Below, in pieces: positions 1-6,038 of a stretch of 13,766 bases of DNA. The DNA is taken from positions 1-13,766 of the forward strand of contig DATGEP010000074.1 in the NCBI GenBank assembly GCA_035310125.1, in the 5' to 3' direction. This stretch comes from DATGEP01 sp035310125 (GTDB lineage Bacteria > Chloroflexota > Ktedonobacteria > Ktedonobacterales > JADMIN01). The stretch's first letter is position 1. Every line of letters starts with the position of its first letter. The notes below the pieces were generated by a model. It saw only the letters and a list, made by a program, of their open reading frames with translations, was not told where the DNA came from and did no database searches. The position numbers and the translations under genes were made by a program.

Positions 1-83
1 CCGTCCACACCGTCAATGATGTGGAAGAGCAATGCCAATTTGGGCACCAGGCCCCGGTACTTCGCAAAGTGCGATTCCAACAC
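1..83 (-). pseudogene. DUF3987 (YfjI-like) protein, internal fragment
   Basis: Read on the minus strand from 83 leftward, the frame gives VLESHFAKYRGLVPKL followed by ALLFHIIDGVD and is still open at the edge. The pattern 'ESHxAKYRxLVPxLALLFHxIDG' is characteristic of the C-terminal part of DUF3987 proteins, which are primase/helicase-associated and common on phages, plasmids and integrative elements. Rightward of 83 the similarity stops where recombinase homology on the other strand begins, so the N-terminal part is missing. This is recognition from family memory on about 27 residues, so the family call is likely but not certain. It is a remnant unless the gene is continued by a rearrangement not visible here. 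Confidence 0.55.
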
Positions 84-85
84 GG

Positions 86-288
86 GCGCGAGGCTGCTTC
101 TGGAGAAAGAGGTCCATCCCAAAATCGTGCAGGAGTTGCTCGGCCATAGCACGATTACCCTCACCTTGAACACCTACAGCCATGTCATCCCTGCCATGCA
201 CGCTGCTGTCGCCGATCACATGGATGCGCTTTTCACGAACGCAGACAGCGTGGAGAACGAGCCTGCTCAGGGCGGTACGTTGTCTTGA
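86..288 (+). pseudogene. Tyrosine recombinase (phage-type integrase), C-terminal remnant
   Basis: The reading frame gives RLLLEKEVHPKIVQELLGHS and then TITLTLNTYSHVIP, the classic end of the integrase catalytic domain. The LGH motif and the tyrosine of NTYSHV, the DNA-cleaving nucleophile, are both present. Upstream, the expected HDLRHT box carrying the second catalytic arginine is replaced by CDSNTGAR, so that arginine is lost. Everything before about position 86 belongs to a different gene on the opposite strand. The frame stays open through the left edge, but no integrase homology is visible there. Only about 66 residues of a normal 350-450-residue protein remain. The gene points at the 3' end of tRNA-Sec 118 bp away, the usual geometry for an element inserted in a tRNA. 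Confidence 0.8.
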
Positions 289-310
289 CGTGAAAAAGGC
301 GAGATTCTGG

Positions 311-333
311 TGGCTGTCAAAATGGCTGTCAAA
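311..333 (+). repeat. Tandem 11-bp direct repeat next to the integrase end
   Basis: TGGCTGTCAAA occurs at 311-321 and again at 323-333, with a 12-bp period. It lies between the recombinase stop codon and the tRNA 3' end. Short tandem repeats in this position often act as arm-type binding sites for the integrase N-terminal domain. That role is inferred from position only. Confidence 0.5.
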
Positions 334-406
334 CAATGTCCAGAGTGGGCGCTAGCGGCGGCGCCTCCCGCTCCTTAAATAAAGGTAAACCGCGTTGAAT
401 GCTGGG

Positions 407-501
407 CAGAGGCGTATGGGAGTCGAACCCACCCTCGACACCGCGGGGTGCCGAGCAACGGTTTTGAAGACCGCGAAGCCCACCGGGACCTATACACCTC
501 C
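407..501 (-). tRNA. selC: tRNA-Sec (selenocysteine), anticodon UCA
   Basis: The minus strand folds as a 95-nt selenocysteine tRNA. The 8-bp acceptor stem is GGAGGTGT with ACGCCTCT, including two G-U pairs. The 6-bp D stem AGGTCC/GGGCTT closes a short loop. The anticodon arm GCGGT-CTTCAAA-ACCGT presents UCA. A 9-bp variable arm CTCGGCACC/GGTGTCGAG is followed by the T arm GTGGG-TTCGACT-CCCAT. The 8+5 acceptor/T arrangement, long D stem and long extra arm are hallmarks of bacterial tRNA-Sec, which reads UGA with SelB. The discriminator is G at 407. The genome continues CCC, so CCA would be completed after transcription. A weak possible promoter on the minus strand has TTGACT at 559-554. No selA, selB, selD, SECIS element or selenoprotein gene is visible in this window. 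Confidence 0.93.
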
Positions 502-617
502 ATGCTGGCGGCAACGCCGCACATCTCCTACTGTGCCACGCCAGTGGATGACGAGTCAATAGGACAAGCAGCGCCAGCTCGTATCAAGACGATGCTCCGG
601 CTGCCTGCTCAAGAGGC
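502..617. other. Divergent spacer between tRNA-Sec and the aroF leader
   Basis: This spacer separates the start of the minus-strand tRNA from the plus-strand promoter at 618. It must contain the selC promoter. The best I can see on the minus strand is TTGACT (559-554) followed at 18 bp by CACAGT, a poor -10. I see no gene or strong hairpin here. Confidence 0.3.
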
Positions 618-646
618 TTGACACAGAAGTGGGGACGCCCTATACT
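618..646 (+). promoter_or_regulatory. Sigma70-type promoter of the aroF leader
   Basis: TTGACA (618-623) and TATACT (641-646) are separated by exactly 17 bp: a perfect -35 and a 5/6 -10. Transcription would start around 652-654, placing the 5' end only a few bases before the leader-peptide ATG at 656. Confidence 0.85.
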
Positions 647-655
647 CTGGATACC

Positions 656-733
656 ATGAACGAACTCAGCAGTCTGTTAACAGACACCCATCACCAATCC
701 TATTTTTGGTTTTGGCGCTGCCCTCCGGCTTGA
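656..733 (+). CDS. Aromatic amino acid leader peptide of the aroF attenuator
   Basis: A 25-codon frame opens with ATG right behind the promoter and ends TGA. Its core is HHQSYFWFWR: one Tyr, two Phe and two Trp codons within five consecutive positions (701-715). Such runs are the sensing element of ribosome-mediated attenuators such as E. coli trpL and pheL. Stalling at these codons, when charged tRNA-Tyr, tRNA-Phe or tRNA-Trp is scarce, changes folding of the downstream RNA. The intrinsic terminator lies 57 bases after the stop codon, and DAHP synthase, the entry enzyme for all three amino acids, follows. There is no room for a Shine-Dalgarno site because the predicted mRNA starts 2-4 bases before the AUG, so translation is probably leaderless. 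Codons 6-10 also contain the perfect palindrome GTCTGTTAACAGAC (672-685). Confidence 0.85.
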   Translation: MNELSSLLTDTHHQSYFWFWRCPPA

Positions 734-786
734 CGGCGGGTCGTTTGTCATGGCGGCAAGCGCGAGCCCGGCGGCAGGTCGGAGGG
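721..786 (+). promoter_or_regulatory. Candidate alternative stem of the aroF attenuator
   Basis: CCCTCCGGC (721-729), inside the end of the leader-peptide frame, can pair with GTCGGAGGG (778-786) over 9 bp, including one G-U. A competing 5-bp stem GCTTG/CAAGC (728-732 with 757-761) shares its 5' bases. A ribosome at the stop codon, or one stalled at the Trp codons, would expose or cover the 5' arm differently. The 3' arm lies just ahead of the terminator stem without overlapping it, so I cannot name an unambiguous antiterminator by eye. Confidence 0.45.
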
Positions 787-789
787 GAA

Positions 790-815
790 GCAGAGGAGAA
801 GTCCTCTGCTTTTTT
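790..815 (+). terminator. Intrinsic terminator of the aroF leader (attenuator)
   Basis: GCAGAGGA (790-797) and TCCTCTGC (802-809) form a perfect 8-bp stem around the tetraloop GAAG, followed at once by six T residues (810-815). This is a textbook Rho-independent terminator. It sits between promoter and structural gene, 128 bp before the aroF start, so it must be conditionally bypassed for aroF to be expressed. Confidence 0.9.
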
Positions 816-817
816 GT

Positions 818-872
818 TTCCCGCGTCGCGGGAAGCCGCTTCCGGCGAGCGCCCATCCGTGCGGGCCGGAAG
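818..872 (+). promoter_or_regulatory. Chained hairpins between attenuator and aroF
   Basis: Directly after the terminator, TTCCCGC (818-824) pairs with GCGGGAA (828-834). CTTCCGGC (839-846) pairs with GCCGGAAG (865-872). GGAAG (831-835) can instead pair with CTTCC (839-843), which would break both. The stems are therefore mutually exclusive. They may be a second switching layer, or only a structured 5' UTR. No T-tract follows. Confidence 0.4.
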
Positions 873-942
873 GCGAAGGTAGCGGACGGTGCGCGGGCGA
901 TCAAGAATGGTCACGCGTGGAGGCTGAAAAGAGGGACTTTCT

Positions 943-2037
943 ATGGTAGTCGTCCTGCGCGAGGGCGCTACATCCGCACAACGGGATGAAATCGCCCGCA
1001 TGTTGCGAAATCCTCCCGCTATTGAGTACATACGTCCCGTGCGGAGCGTGGCTGGCGAGGTGTTCTGTGTGCCTACATCGGCTATGCGGCCGGGCGTGCG
1101 AGCGCAGCTCGCCCGGCATCCGGCCGTGGCACGGCTCATTCCTATTTCTACGTCCTATCAGCTTGCCAGTAAGGCGCTGTCGCCGGTGAAGACACGTGTG
1201 AAGGTGGGTGAGGTCGTCTTCGGCGGAGGCGATCCCATCATCATCGCAGGACCGTGCTCCGTCGAGAGCGAGGAGCAGATCTTCGAGGCCGCGCGCTTCG
1301 CACGCGGAGCGGGGGCGCATCTGCTACGGGGTGGGGCGTTCAAGCCGCGAACGTCGCCATACAGCTTCCAGGGGCTGGGGATGCCAGGATTGGAGATGCT
1401 GGCACGAGCGGGCGCGGCTTCCGGTCTGCCCATCGTGACGGAGGTCATGGAGCCCGGCCTGGTGGGGGCTGTCGCGGCGCTGGCGGATGTCTTGCAGATC
1501 GGCGCCCGTAACATGCAGAACTATCCACTGCTGCGCACGGCGGGGCGCTCGGGACGGCCAATTCTGCTCAAGCGCGGCCCTTCCGCGACTATCGAGGAGT
1601 GGCTGCTGGCGGCGGAATACATTCTGGCGGAGGGTAATGCGAACGTCATTCTCTGCGAGCGCGGCATTCGCAGCTTCGATACGATGACGCGCAATGTGCT
1701 GGATCTCAACTGCGTGCCCCTGCTGGCAAGCCTGACGCATCTGCCGGTGCTGGTGGACCCAAGCCACGCGACAGGCATGCGCGGGCTGGTGTTGCCGATG
1801 GGCGTGGCGGCTATCGCGGCGGGAGCCGACGGACTGATCGTGGAGATGCACCCACGCCCAGACGAGGCCCTCTCGGATGGCGATCAGTCTATAGATCCGG
1901 CAACGCTGCGGAGGCTTGTGCATCAGTCACGGACGGTGCGGGCGGCGCTGCGCGAGTCGGCGTCGCTGCCGCTGGATGACGGCTCGGCGGGTCCGCTGGT
2001 GTCGCCGGATGCGATCGTCGAGAGCGTACAGATTTAG
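943..2037 (+). CDS. aroF: 3-deoxy-7-phosphoheptulonate synthase (DAHP synthase, type I-beta)
   Basis: This enzyme condenses phosphoenolpyruvate and erythrose 4-phosphate to DAHP, the first step of the shikimate pathway. Residues 1-70 form a ferredoxin-like regulatory domain, as in the Thermotoga enzyme, where Tyr and Phe bind for feedback inhibition. The TIM-barrel follows, with IAGPCSVES (101-109), LLRGGAFKPRTSPY (127-140), QIGARNMQNY (185-194), LCERGIRSFDT (237-247) and LVDPSHATG (270-278). Probable metal ligands are C105, H275, E301 and D312, each offset by three from those I recall for the Thermotoga protein. The 364-residue length is slightly above the usual ~340 because of a short C-terminal tail. 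ATG 943 follows a GAGGGA site. Control appears double: attenuation by the upstream leader and allostery through the N-terminal domain. Confidence 0.96.
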   Translation: MVVVLREGATSAQRDEIARMLRNPPAIEYIRPVRSVAGEVFCVPTSAMRPGVRAQLARHPAVARLIPISTSYQLASKALSPVKTRVKVGEVVFGGGDPIIIAGPCSVESEEQIFEAARFARGAGAHLLRGGAFKPRTSPYSFQGLGMPGLEMLARAGAASGLPIVTEVMEPGLVGAVAALADVLQIGARNMQNYPLLRTAGRSGRPILLKRGPSATIEEWLLAAEYILAEGNANVILCERGIRSFDTMTRNVLDLNCVPLLASLTHLPVLVDPSHATGMRGLVLPMGVAAIAAGADGLIVEMHPRPDEALSDGDQSIDPATLRRLVHQSRTVRAALRESASLPLDDGSAGPLVSPDAIVESVQI

Positions 2038-2091
2038 TGTTCGCACTTTCTCTTCGGAACGACATCAAGTCCACGCGGCGCGACTGACGTT

Positions 2092-2110
2092 GGGTAGTAG
2101 AATACTGCCC
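2092..2110. terminator. Hairpin between convergent aroF and the EamA gene
   Basis: GGGTAGTA (2092-2099) pairs with TACTGCCC (2103-2110) around a GAA loop, 8 bp with one G-U. It lies between two converging genes and could end transcription from either side. No T-tract follows on either strand, so the role is tentative. Confidence 0.4.
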
Positions 2111-2153
2111 GCTTCCACCGTTGCCGCTCGTCAGCACGCGGCGGACGGAGCAG

Positions 2154-3179
2154 CTATTCCTCGATGCTTATTGCCGGCTTCACTGCTTCAGCCAGGGCAG
2201 GCGGCAACGCCCGTGGGCGAGTTTGCTGCAATTCCCGCGCTTGGTCCGGCGCGACGCTGCGCGAGTGGAACGACGTGATGACGACGACGCCCGCGATGAT
2301 GATGGCCGCCGCGATGAGGGTGCGTGCCGACAGCGGCTCGTTGTCGAAGGCCCAGCCCAGGAAGACGGCCACGACGGGGTTCACGTATGCGTAAGTGGCG
2401 GCGTGTGCGGGTGTCGTCGCGCGCAGCAGCCAGACATAGGCGGTGAAGCCGACGAGCGAGCCGAAGATAATGAGATAGCCGACGGCCAGCAGCGAGCGTG
2501 GCGAGACGCTCTGGAGGTGGAGCTGTGCCGGCTCACCAGTGACCACGGCGAGGGCAAGCAGCAACACGCCACCCACCAGCATCTCCATCCCCGTGCCGAG
2601 CAGCGGGGTGGCGGGCATCTTCGCGGAGCGCGAATAGAGTGATCCGGCGGCCCAGGAGAGCGCGGCCAGCGGCACGACGAGCAGCACAAAGCCACTGGGG
2701 CTGCCGTGCGCGCTATGCGCGCTGATGGCATCTGGTCCGATGAGTAGGAAGACGCCCGCGAAGCCGAGCGCCAGACCGAGCAGCGCCGCCCGCGAGGGAC
2801 GCCGCCCGCCGGGCCGCAGCCAGTCTAGCAGCGCTATCCAGATGGGCACTGTGGAAATGAGCAGCGCGGCCAGGCTGGACGGCAGCACCAGCTCGGACCA
2901 GGCAACCATGCCGTTGCCGGCAACGAGCAACAAGACACCCACAATCAACGCTGAGCGCCAGTGGACGCGCGACGGACGCGCGGCGCCACGCAGGCGCAGC
3001 CAGCCGTAGAGGAGTGCGCCCGCGATGAGGAACCGCGTGCCAGCCATCAGGAACGGCGGCAGCGATTCGTCGGCGAAGCGCATGGCGAGGTAGGTTGAGC
3101 CCCAGATGAGATAGACTGCCGCGAACGCCGCGATAATACGTACGCGTGGGGGAGCGGCGGCGGCACGAAGATCACTCAC
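2154..3179 (-). CDS. EamA/DMT-family exporter, YedA-like
   Basis: A 341-residue inner-membrane protein with about ten hydrophobic helices and the two EamA repeats. The first begins AVYLIWGSTYLAMRF near residue 20, and the second includes GSLVGFTAYVWLL and AYVNPVVAVFLGW in the second half. The order of motifs closely follows E. coli YedA. Family members export amino acids or other small metabolites, and the substrate cannot be read from sequence. The start is GTG at 3179, preceded by a GGAGG site within the upstream gene and overlapping its stop by 8 bp (3172-3179), so translation is probably coupled. The partner is an Lrp/AsnC regulator, a frequent controller of such exporters. The last ~35 residues are a polar tail. 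Confidence 0.9.
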   Translation of the reverse strand: MSDLRAAAAPPRVRIIAAFAAVYLIWGSTYLAMRFADESLPPFLMAGTRFLIAGALLYGWLRLRGAARPSRVHWRSALIVGVLLLVAGNGMVAWSELVLPSSLAALLISTVPIWIALLDWLRPGGRRPSRAALLGLALGFAGVFLLIGPDAISAHSAHGSPSGFVLLVVPLAALSWAAGSLYSRSAKMPATPLLGTGMEMLVGGVLLLALAVVTGEPAQLHLQSVSPRSLLAVGYLIIFGSLVGFTAYVWLLRATTPAHAATYAYVNPVVAVFLGWAFDNEPLSARTLIAAAIIIAGVVVITSFHSRSVAPDQARELQQTRPRALPPALAEAVKPAISIEE

Positions 3180-3648
3180 GAATATCCTCCTCTGGGATGG
3201 GAACCGGTAAGGTCGCGGTCTCTTTGAGCGTTGTCAGCACAATGGTTGTGCGTGTTGAGCGTACGGCATCGAGGGCGCCAAAGCGATCGCGCAGCAGGCG
3301 AGCAAGCGCCTCGGTGTTCTCGACGCGCACCTTCACCAGATAACAGTCTTCGCCCGCGATATGATGCACTTCTTGCACATCAGGTATGGCGGCAAGCTGC
3401 TCGCCGGTCACGCCGCTCCCGACACGCTCATCCGCGCGCACGAAGACGAACGCGAGCAAGCCGCGCCCCAGCGCCTGAGGGTCGAGACGCGCCTCGTAGC
3501 CGCGAATGACGCCGCGCACTTCAAGCTTGCGGATGCGCTCAAGGATGCCGGAGGGGGCCATGCCAAGGTGGCGCGCGATCTCGGCGACGCTGATACGTGC
3601 GTCGGTCTGAATAATCTTCACAATTTCTCTATCAATGTCGTCGTTCAT
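3172..3648 (-). CDS. Lrp/AsnC-family transcriptional regulator
   Basis: A 158-residue DNA-binding regulator of the feast/famine family, which senses amino acids. Residues 1-50 are the winged helix-turn-helix (DREIVKIIQTDARISVAEIA, then LGMAPSGILERIRKLE). Residues 65-145 are the effector-binding RAM domain, with the GEDCYLVKV segment and the typical RSTRTTIVLTTLKE end. I chose ATG 3648 because a GAGGT site precedes it at suitable spacing and the protein then begins at the family's usual point. A GTG at 3669 would add seven residues. It is the first gene of a two-gene operon with the exporter, and its role is probably to control that operon and itself from the 470-bp upstream spacer. Confidence 0.92.
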   Translation of the reverse strand: MNDDIDREIVKIIQTDARISVAEIARHLGMAPSGILERIRKLEVRGVIRGYEARLDPQALGRGLLAFVFVRADERVGSGVTGEQLAAIPDVQEVHHIAGEDCYLVKVRVENTEALARLLRDRFGALDAVRSTRTTIVLTTLKETATLPVPIPEEDIRE

Positions 3649-4118
3649 TCGATATTTACCTCGTGTCACAGATTAAACAGCACAAGATGCCCGTACGTCA
3701 AGCGTTGAGCGCGTGCGTTTTGAGGAAGCGTGTGTGTGGCAGATGCGCGGCAGACTCGACATCTGTGGCATGTCACGCACATCCACATGCCGGGCAGACG
3801 CTGATCATGGAATCAGCAGTGCGCCGGTCCCGTCGCGGCGGAGTCCTCTGCCTCATGGTGATTCAGTGTATAGTGGATCAAATTCCGTGTTTCGTATTTC
3901 GCACACATCCGGCGCTGATCTTCCACATGCATGTGGCAAGCTTCTCGATGTGCCATCATGCGCGACACAGTGCTATCCGTGCCGGTGTCGTGTCAGATGC
4001 CCGCCCACATGCTCGCGCGCACTGCGTCACATGGCGCGGGAGCGCCGTGGGAGGTTAGGTCTTGTGCGTTCTATCAGAGAGTGCGCTATCCGGTGATGGG
4101 CGACCCAGGGAGACGCAA
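3649..4118. promoter_or_regulatory. Divergent regulatory spacer with CACATG/CATGTG palindromes
   Basis: There is no convincing gene in these 470 bp between the divergent Lrp gene and the AI-2E permease. The stretch contains GGCATGT (3767-3773) facing ACATGCC (3785-3791), a perfect 14-bp palindrome CCACATGCATGTGG (3923-3936), and further ACATGC at 4007-4012 and CACATG near 4029. A TATAGT hexamer at 3869-3874 lacks a matching -35. The cluster may be an operator array for Lrp or another regulator. That reading is inference from motif density. Confidence 0.4.
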
Positions 4119-5318
4119 ATGGAGATACCCGACGAAACGCATGCGGCGATGAGCATCCACACGGAGCCAGCGCCTACCGCTGCCGAAGCGTTCCGCGATA
4201 CTGTGACCCCACTGTCACGACCAGGCCCGTGGGCGACTCCCGTGCGGCTGGTCGTCGCGGCAGTGGGCGCTTTGATAGGACTCTGGCTCGTTATCGAGCT
4301 GCGCGACCTTCTGCTTCAGGTCTTGATCGCGACGATTCTCGCTGCTGGCATCGCTCCGCTGACTGTCCGGCTCACCCGCATCGGCATACCGCGCGGTGTC
4401 TCCGTGCTGCTCGTCTACGTGCTGGTGATTCTGGCTATGGTCGGCCTGGGATTTTTGCTGGTGCCGCCAGTCGTGGGCGAGGTTCAGTCGCTGGTGGCCC
4501 AGGCACCCCACTTCGGCGCGCGGTTCGTGCAGAGTCTCAATGATCTCCAGCGGCAATTCCCCTTCCTGCCGCCGCTTGGTCCGGCGCTGCAAAATCAGGT
4601 GAAGCAGCTCGGCAATCAGGCCGGCGCGATCTTCGCGCAGGCGCTTAACCTGATCGGCGTCGCTCTAGGTGTCTTCGGCGGCTTGCTCACAGTGCTGCTC
4701 ACCATGCTCATCACGTTCTACCTGGTGGTGGATGGCGAGCGCGTGCGCGCGTACCTGCTCTCGTTTCTGCCAGCCAGCCGCCACGCGCAAACGTACCGTG
4801 TGACGGATGACATTGGCACGCGCATGGGAAGCTGGCTGCTGGGCCAGATCGTGCTAAGCACCTCGATTGGGCTGGCGAGCTTCATAGCGTTGCTGATCGT
4901 GGGTGTGCCGAGCGCGCTGCTGCTGGCGGTTGTCGCCGCCGTCGCCGAGCTGATTCCCCTGGTCGGCCCGTGGATCGCCGCCGTGCCCGCCGTCGCGGTC
5001 GCGTTCACGCAGGATCCGCTGAAAGCCCTCTTCACGATCATCGCATATGTGATTATTCAGCAATTGGAGAGCAATCTGCTCGCGCCGCGCATCATGGGTC
5101 GCGCCGTGCAGCTCCATCCGCTCGCTGTGATTCTGGGGCTGCTGGCCGGCGCCAGCCTCTTTGGCATCGTGGGCGCGCTGGTGGCGGTTCCGGTCGCCTC
5201 AGCGATTGCGGTCGTGCTCGAAGAGGTGCGGAACGGGCGCACCAGTGAAGCGCTGGGAAAAGCGCCGGGCGATGTGCCAGAGCCAGTTGCCGCCGCCGAC
5301 CACGCGCAGTCATCGTAG
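4119..5318 (+). CDS. AI-2E-family transporter (PerM/TqsA/YdiK-like permease)
   Basis: A 399-residue inner-membrane protein of the UPF0118/AI-2E family. Members are linked to autoinducer-2 export or to ion/proton antiport, and the substrate here is unknown. After a polar N-terminus of about 40 residues come two or three helices, then an amphipathic stretch (VGEVQSLVAQAPHFGARFVQ), the central TMLITFYLVVDGERVR block, and the diagnostic end with AELIPLVGPWIAAVPA, QQLESNLLAPRIMGRAVQLHPL and VGALVAVPVAS (spaced in that order). I chose ATG 4119 because AGGGAG precedes it by 8 bases. The frame is open further upstream to 4062 but without a site. It is monocistronic and followed at once by a hairpin. 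Confidence 0.92.
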   Translation: MEIPDETHAAMSIHTEPAPTAAEAFRDTVTPLSRPGPWATPVRLVVAAVGALIGLWLVIELRDLLLQVLIATILAAGIAPLTVRLTRIGIPRGVSVLLVYVLVILAMVGLGFLLVPPVVGEVQSLVAQAPHFGARFVQSLNDLQRQFPFLPPLGPALQNQVKQLGNQAGAIFAQALNLIGVALGVFGGLLTVLLTMLITFYLVVDGERVRAYLLSFLPASRHAQTYRVTDDIGTRMGSWLLGQIVLSTSIGLASFIALLIVGVPSALLLAVVAAVAELIPLVGPWIAAVPAVAVAFTQDPLKALFTIIAYVIIQQLESNLLAPRIMGRAVQLHPLAVILGLLAGASLFGIVGALVAVPVASAIAVVLEEVRNGRTSEALGKAPGDVPEPVAAADHAQSS

Positions 5319-5320
5319 CG

Positions 5321-5346
5321 CACCCTCGGCGACCTTTCGCCGGGTG
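5321..5346 (+). terminator. Hairpin just after the AI-2E permease stop
   Basis: CACCC-TC-GGCGA (5321-5332) pairs with TCGCC-GGGTG (5337-5346) around CCTT: ten base pairs with a two-base bulge, starting two bases past the stop codon. It lacks a T-tract, so it may terminate weakly or protect the mRNA 3' end. Confidence 0.45.
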
Positions 5347-5380
5347 AGCGGCCAGCGCTCAGGTAAGCGGCGTCCAGCGA

Positions 5381-5629
5381 GCGCCGTTCCAGGAATTCGC
5401 GGACTTCTTGAAAAACCGGGCCGATCCCGACAACGAATAGTTCGGGCGCGTGACCGGGCTTACCGCTCTCGCTGAGGTGACGGATATTTCAATCATCGTG
5501 GCTGCCATAAAAGCCCGCGCCGGCTACATCGCAACCTATGACCGAAAACATTTCGTCGTCATCAAAGACCAGATCAGAGACAGCCTTGGAGTACGTGCCG
5601 CGACACCTCAGGAGATTCTCGCGTTCTGA
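5381..5629 (+). pseudogene. PIN-domain (VapC-like) toxin, C-terminal remnant
   Basis: One frame reads APFQEFADFLKNRADPDNE, then an in-frame TAG at 5438-5440, then VTDISIIVAAIKARAGYIAT, YDRKHF and finally ATPQEILAF before TGA at 5627-5629. The 'D..IVAAAxxxxAxYIxTxDxxHF...TPxEFL' layout is the second half of PIN-domain RNases. Those usually act as toxins and carry acidic metal-binding residues at these places. The N-terminal catalytic half and any antitoxin gene are absent, and a stop interrupts the remnant. A short frame from GTG 5450 or 5477 could still be translated but would lack the catalytic core. The family call rests on about 55 residues. Confidence 0.6.
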
Positions 5630-5666
5630 AGGCGCCTCGGCACGTACCCTGTTCACCTTCGCTCGA

Positions 5667-6038
5667 TCAGCCGCGAGCGGGGAGTTGCTGTACCGACCAG
5701 CGGTTGCCGTCCGGATCGCTGAAATACACAAACGAGCCCCAGGCGAGCTTCTCGACCTCACCGACCTCCACGCCCCGCCCGACGAGCTCCGCATGCGCGG
5801 TGTTGATATCGGCGACCACCATTTGCAGCCCACGCACGGAGCCTGGAACAGCATCCGTGAGGCCTTCTCCCAGGGCGATCGAGCACGCCGACCCCGGAGG
5901 TGTTAGCTGCACAAAACGGAGCGTGTCGCTCACCCGCTGGTCGTGGTCCGCGTGAAACCCGATCTTTTCGGTATAGAACGTCTTCGCGCGGTCCACGTCC
6001 GATACCGGAATGATCACCAATTCGAGTTTCCAGTCCAT
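5667..6038 (-). CDS. VOC-superfamily protein (glyoxalase/bleomycin-resistance fold)
   Basis: A 123-residue soluble protein with two paired beta-alpha-beta-beta-beta modules. It opens with LELVIIPVSDVDRAKTFYTE, followed by IGFHADHDQ, and closes with GSFVYFSDPDGNRWSVQQLP, the usual ends of single-domain VOC proteins. The family includes glyoxalases, dioxygenases and drug-binding resistance proteins. The metal-ligand pattern here does not fix one activity. ATG 6038 is preceded by a strong GGAGGAGG at 8 bases. The gene stands alone on the minus strand, divergent from the Rieske gene across a 397-bp spacer with a possible operator. Confidence 0.9.
   Translation of the reverse strand: MDWKLELVIIPVSDVDRAKTFYTEKIGFHADHDQRVSDTLRFVQLTPPGSACSIALGEGLTDAVPGSVRGLQMVVADINTAHAELVGRGVEVGEVEKLAWGSFVYFSDPDGNRWSVQQLPARG

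Larger units (their letters stand above)
1..406. mobile_element. Eroded end of an integrative element at tRNA-Sec
   Basis: The left edge combines pieces typical of an integrative element: a DUF3987-like fragment on the minus strand, a tyrosine-recombinase C-terminus on the plus strand, and an 11-bp tandem repeat just after the recombinase stop. All of it abuts the 3' end of a tRNA gene. Known biology: tyrosine recombinases often integrate into tRNA 3' ends, and selC is a classic site in other bacteria. Inference: the element extended leftward out of the window and has been deleted or rearranged, since both genes are broken and joined back to back. The inner boundary is not visible and no second copy of the tRNA 3' end occurs in this window. 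Confidence 0.6.

Noticed and set aside
13..336. Minus-strand frame of 107 codons over the integrase tail
   Set aside because: It is in a different frame from the DUF3987-like fragment and has no family features. It is a shadow of the recombinase remnant.
750..989. Small plus-strand frame across the aroF leader
   Set aside because: It runs through the terminator hairpin and into aroF out of frame, and its product is Arg/Ala-rich with no motif.
3663..4096. Two overlapping plus-strand open frames in the Lrp/AI-2E spacer
   Set aside because: They are rich in Cys, His and Arg, without motifs or Shine-Dalgarno sites, and they overlap the palindrome cluster.
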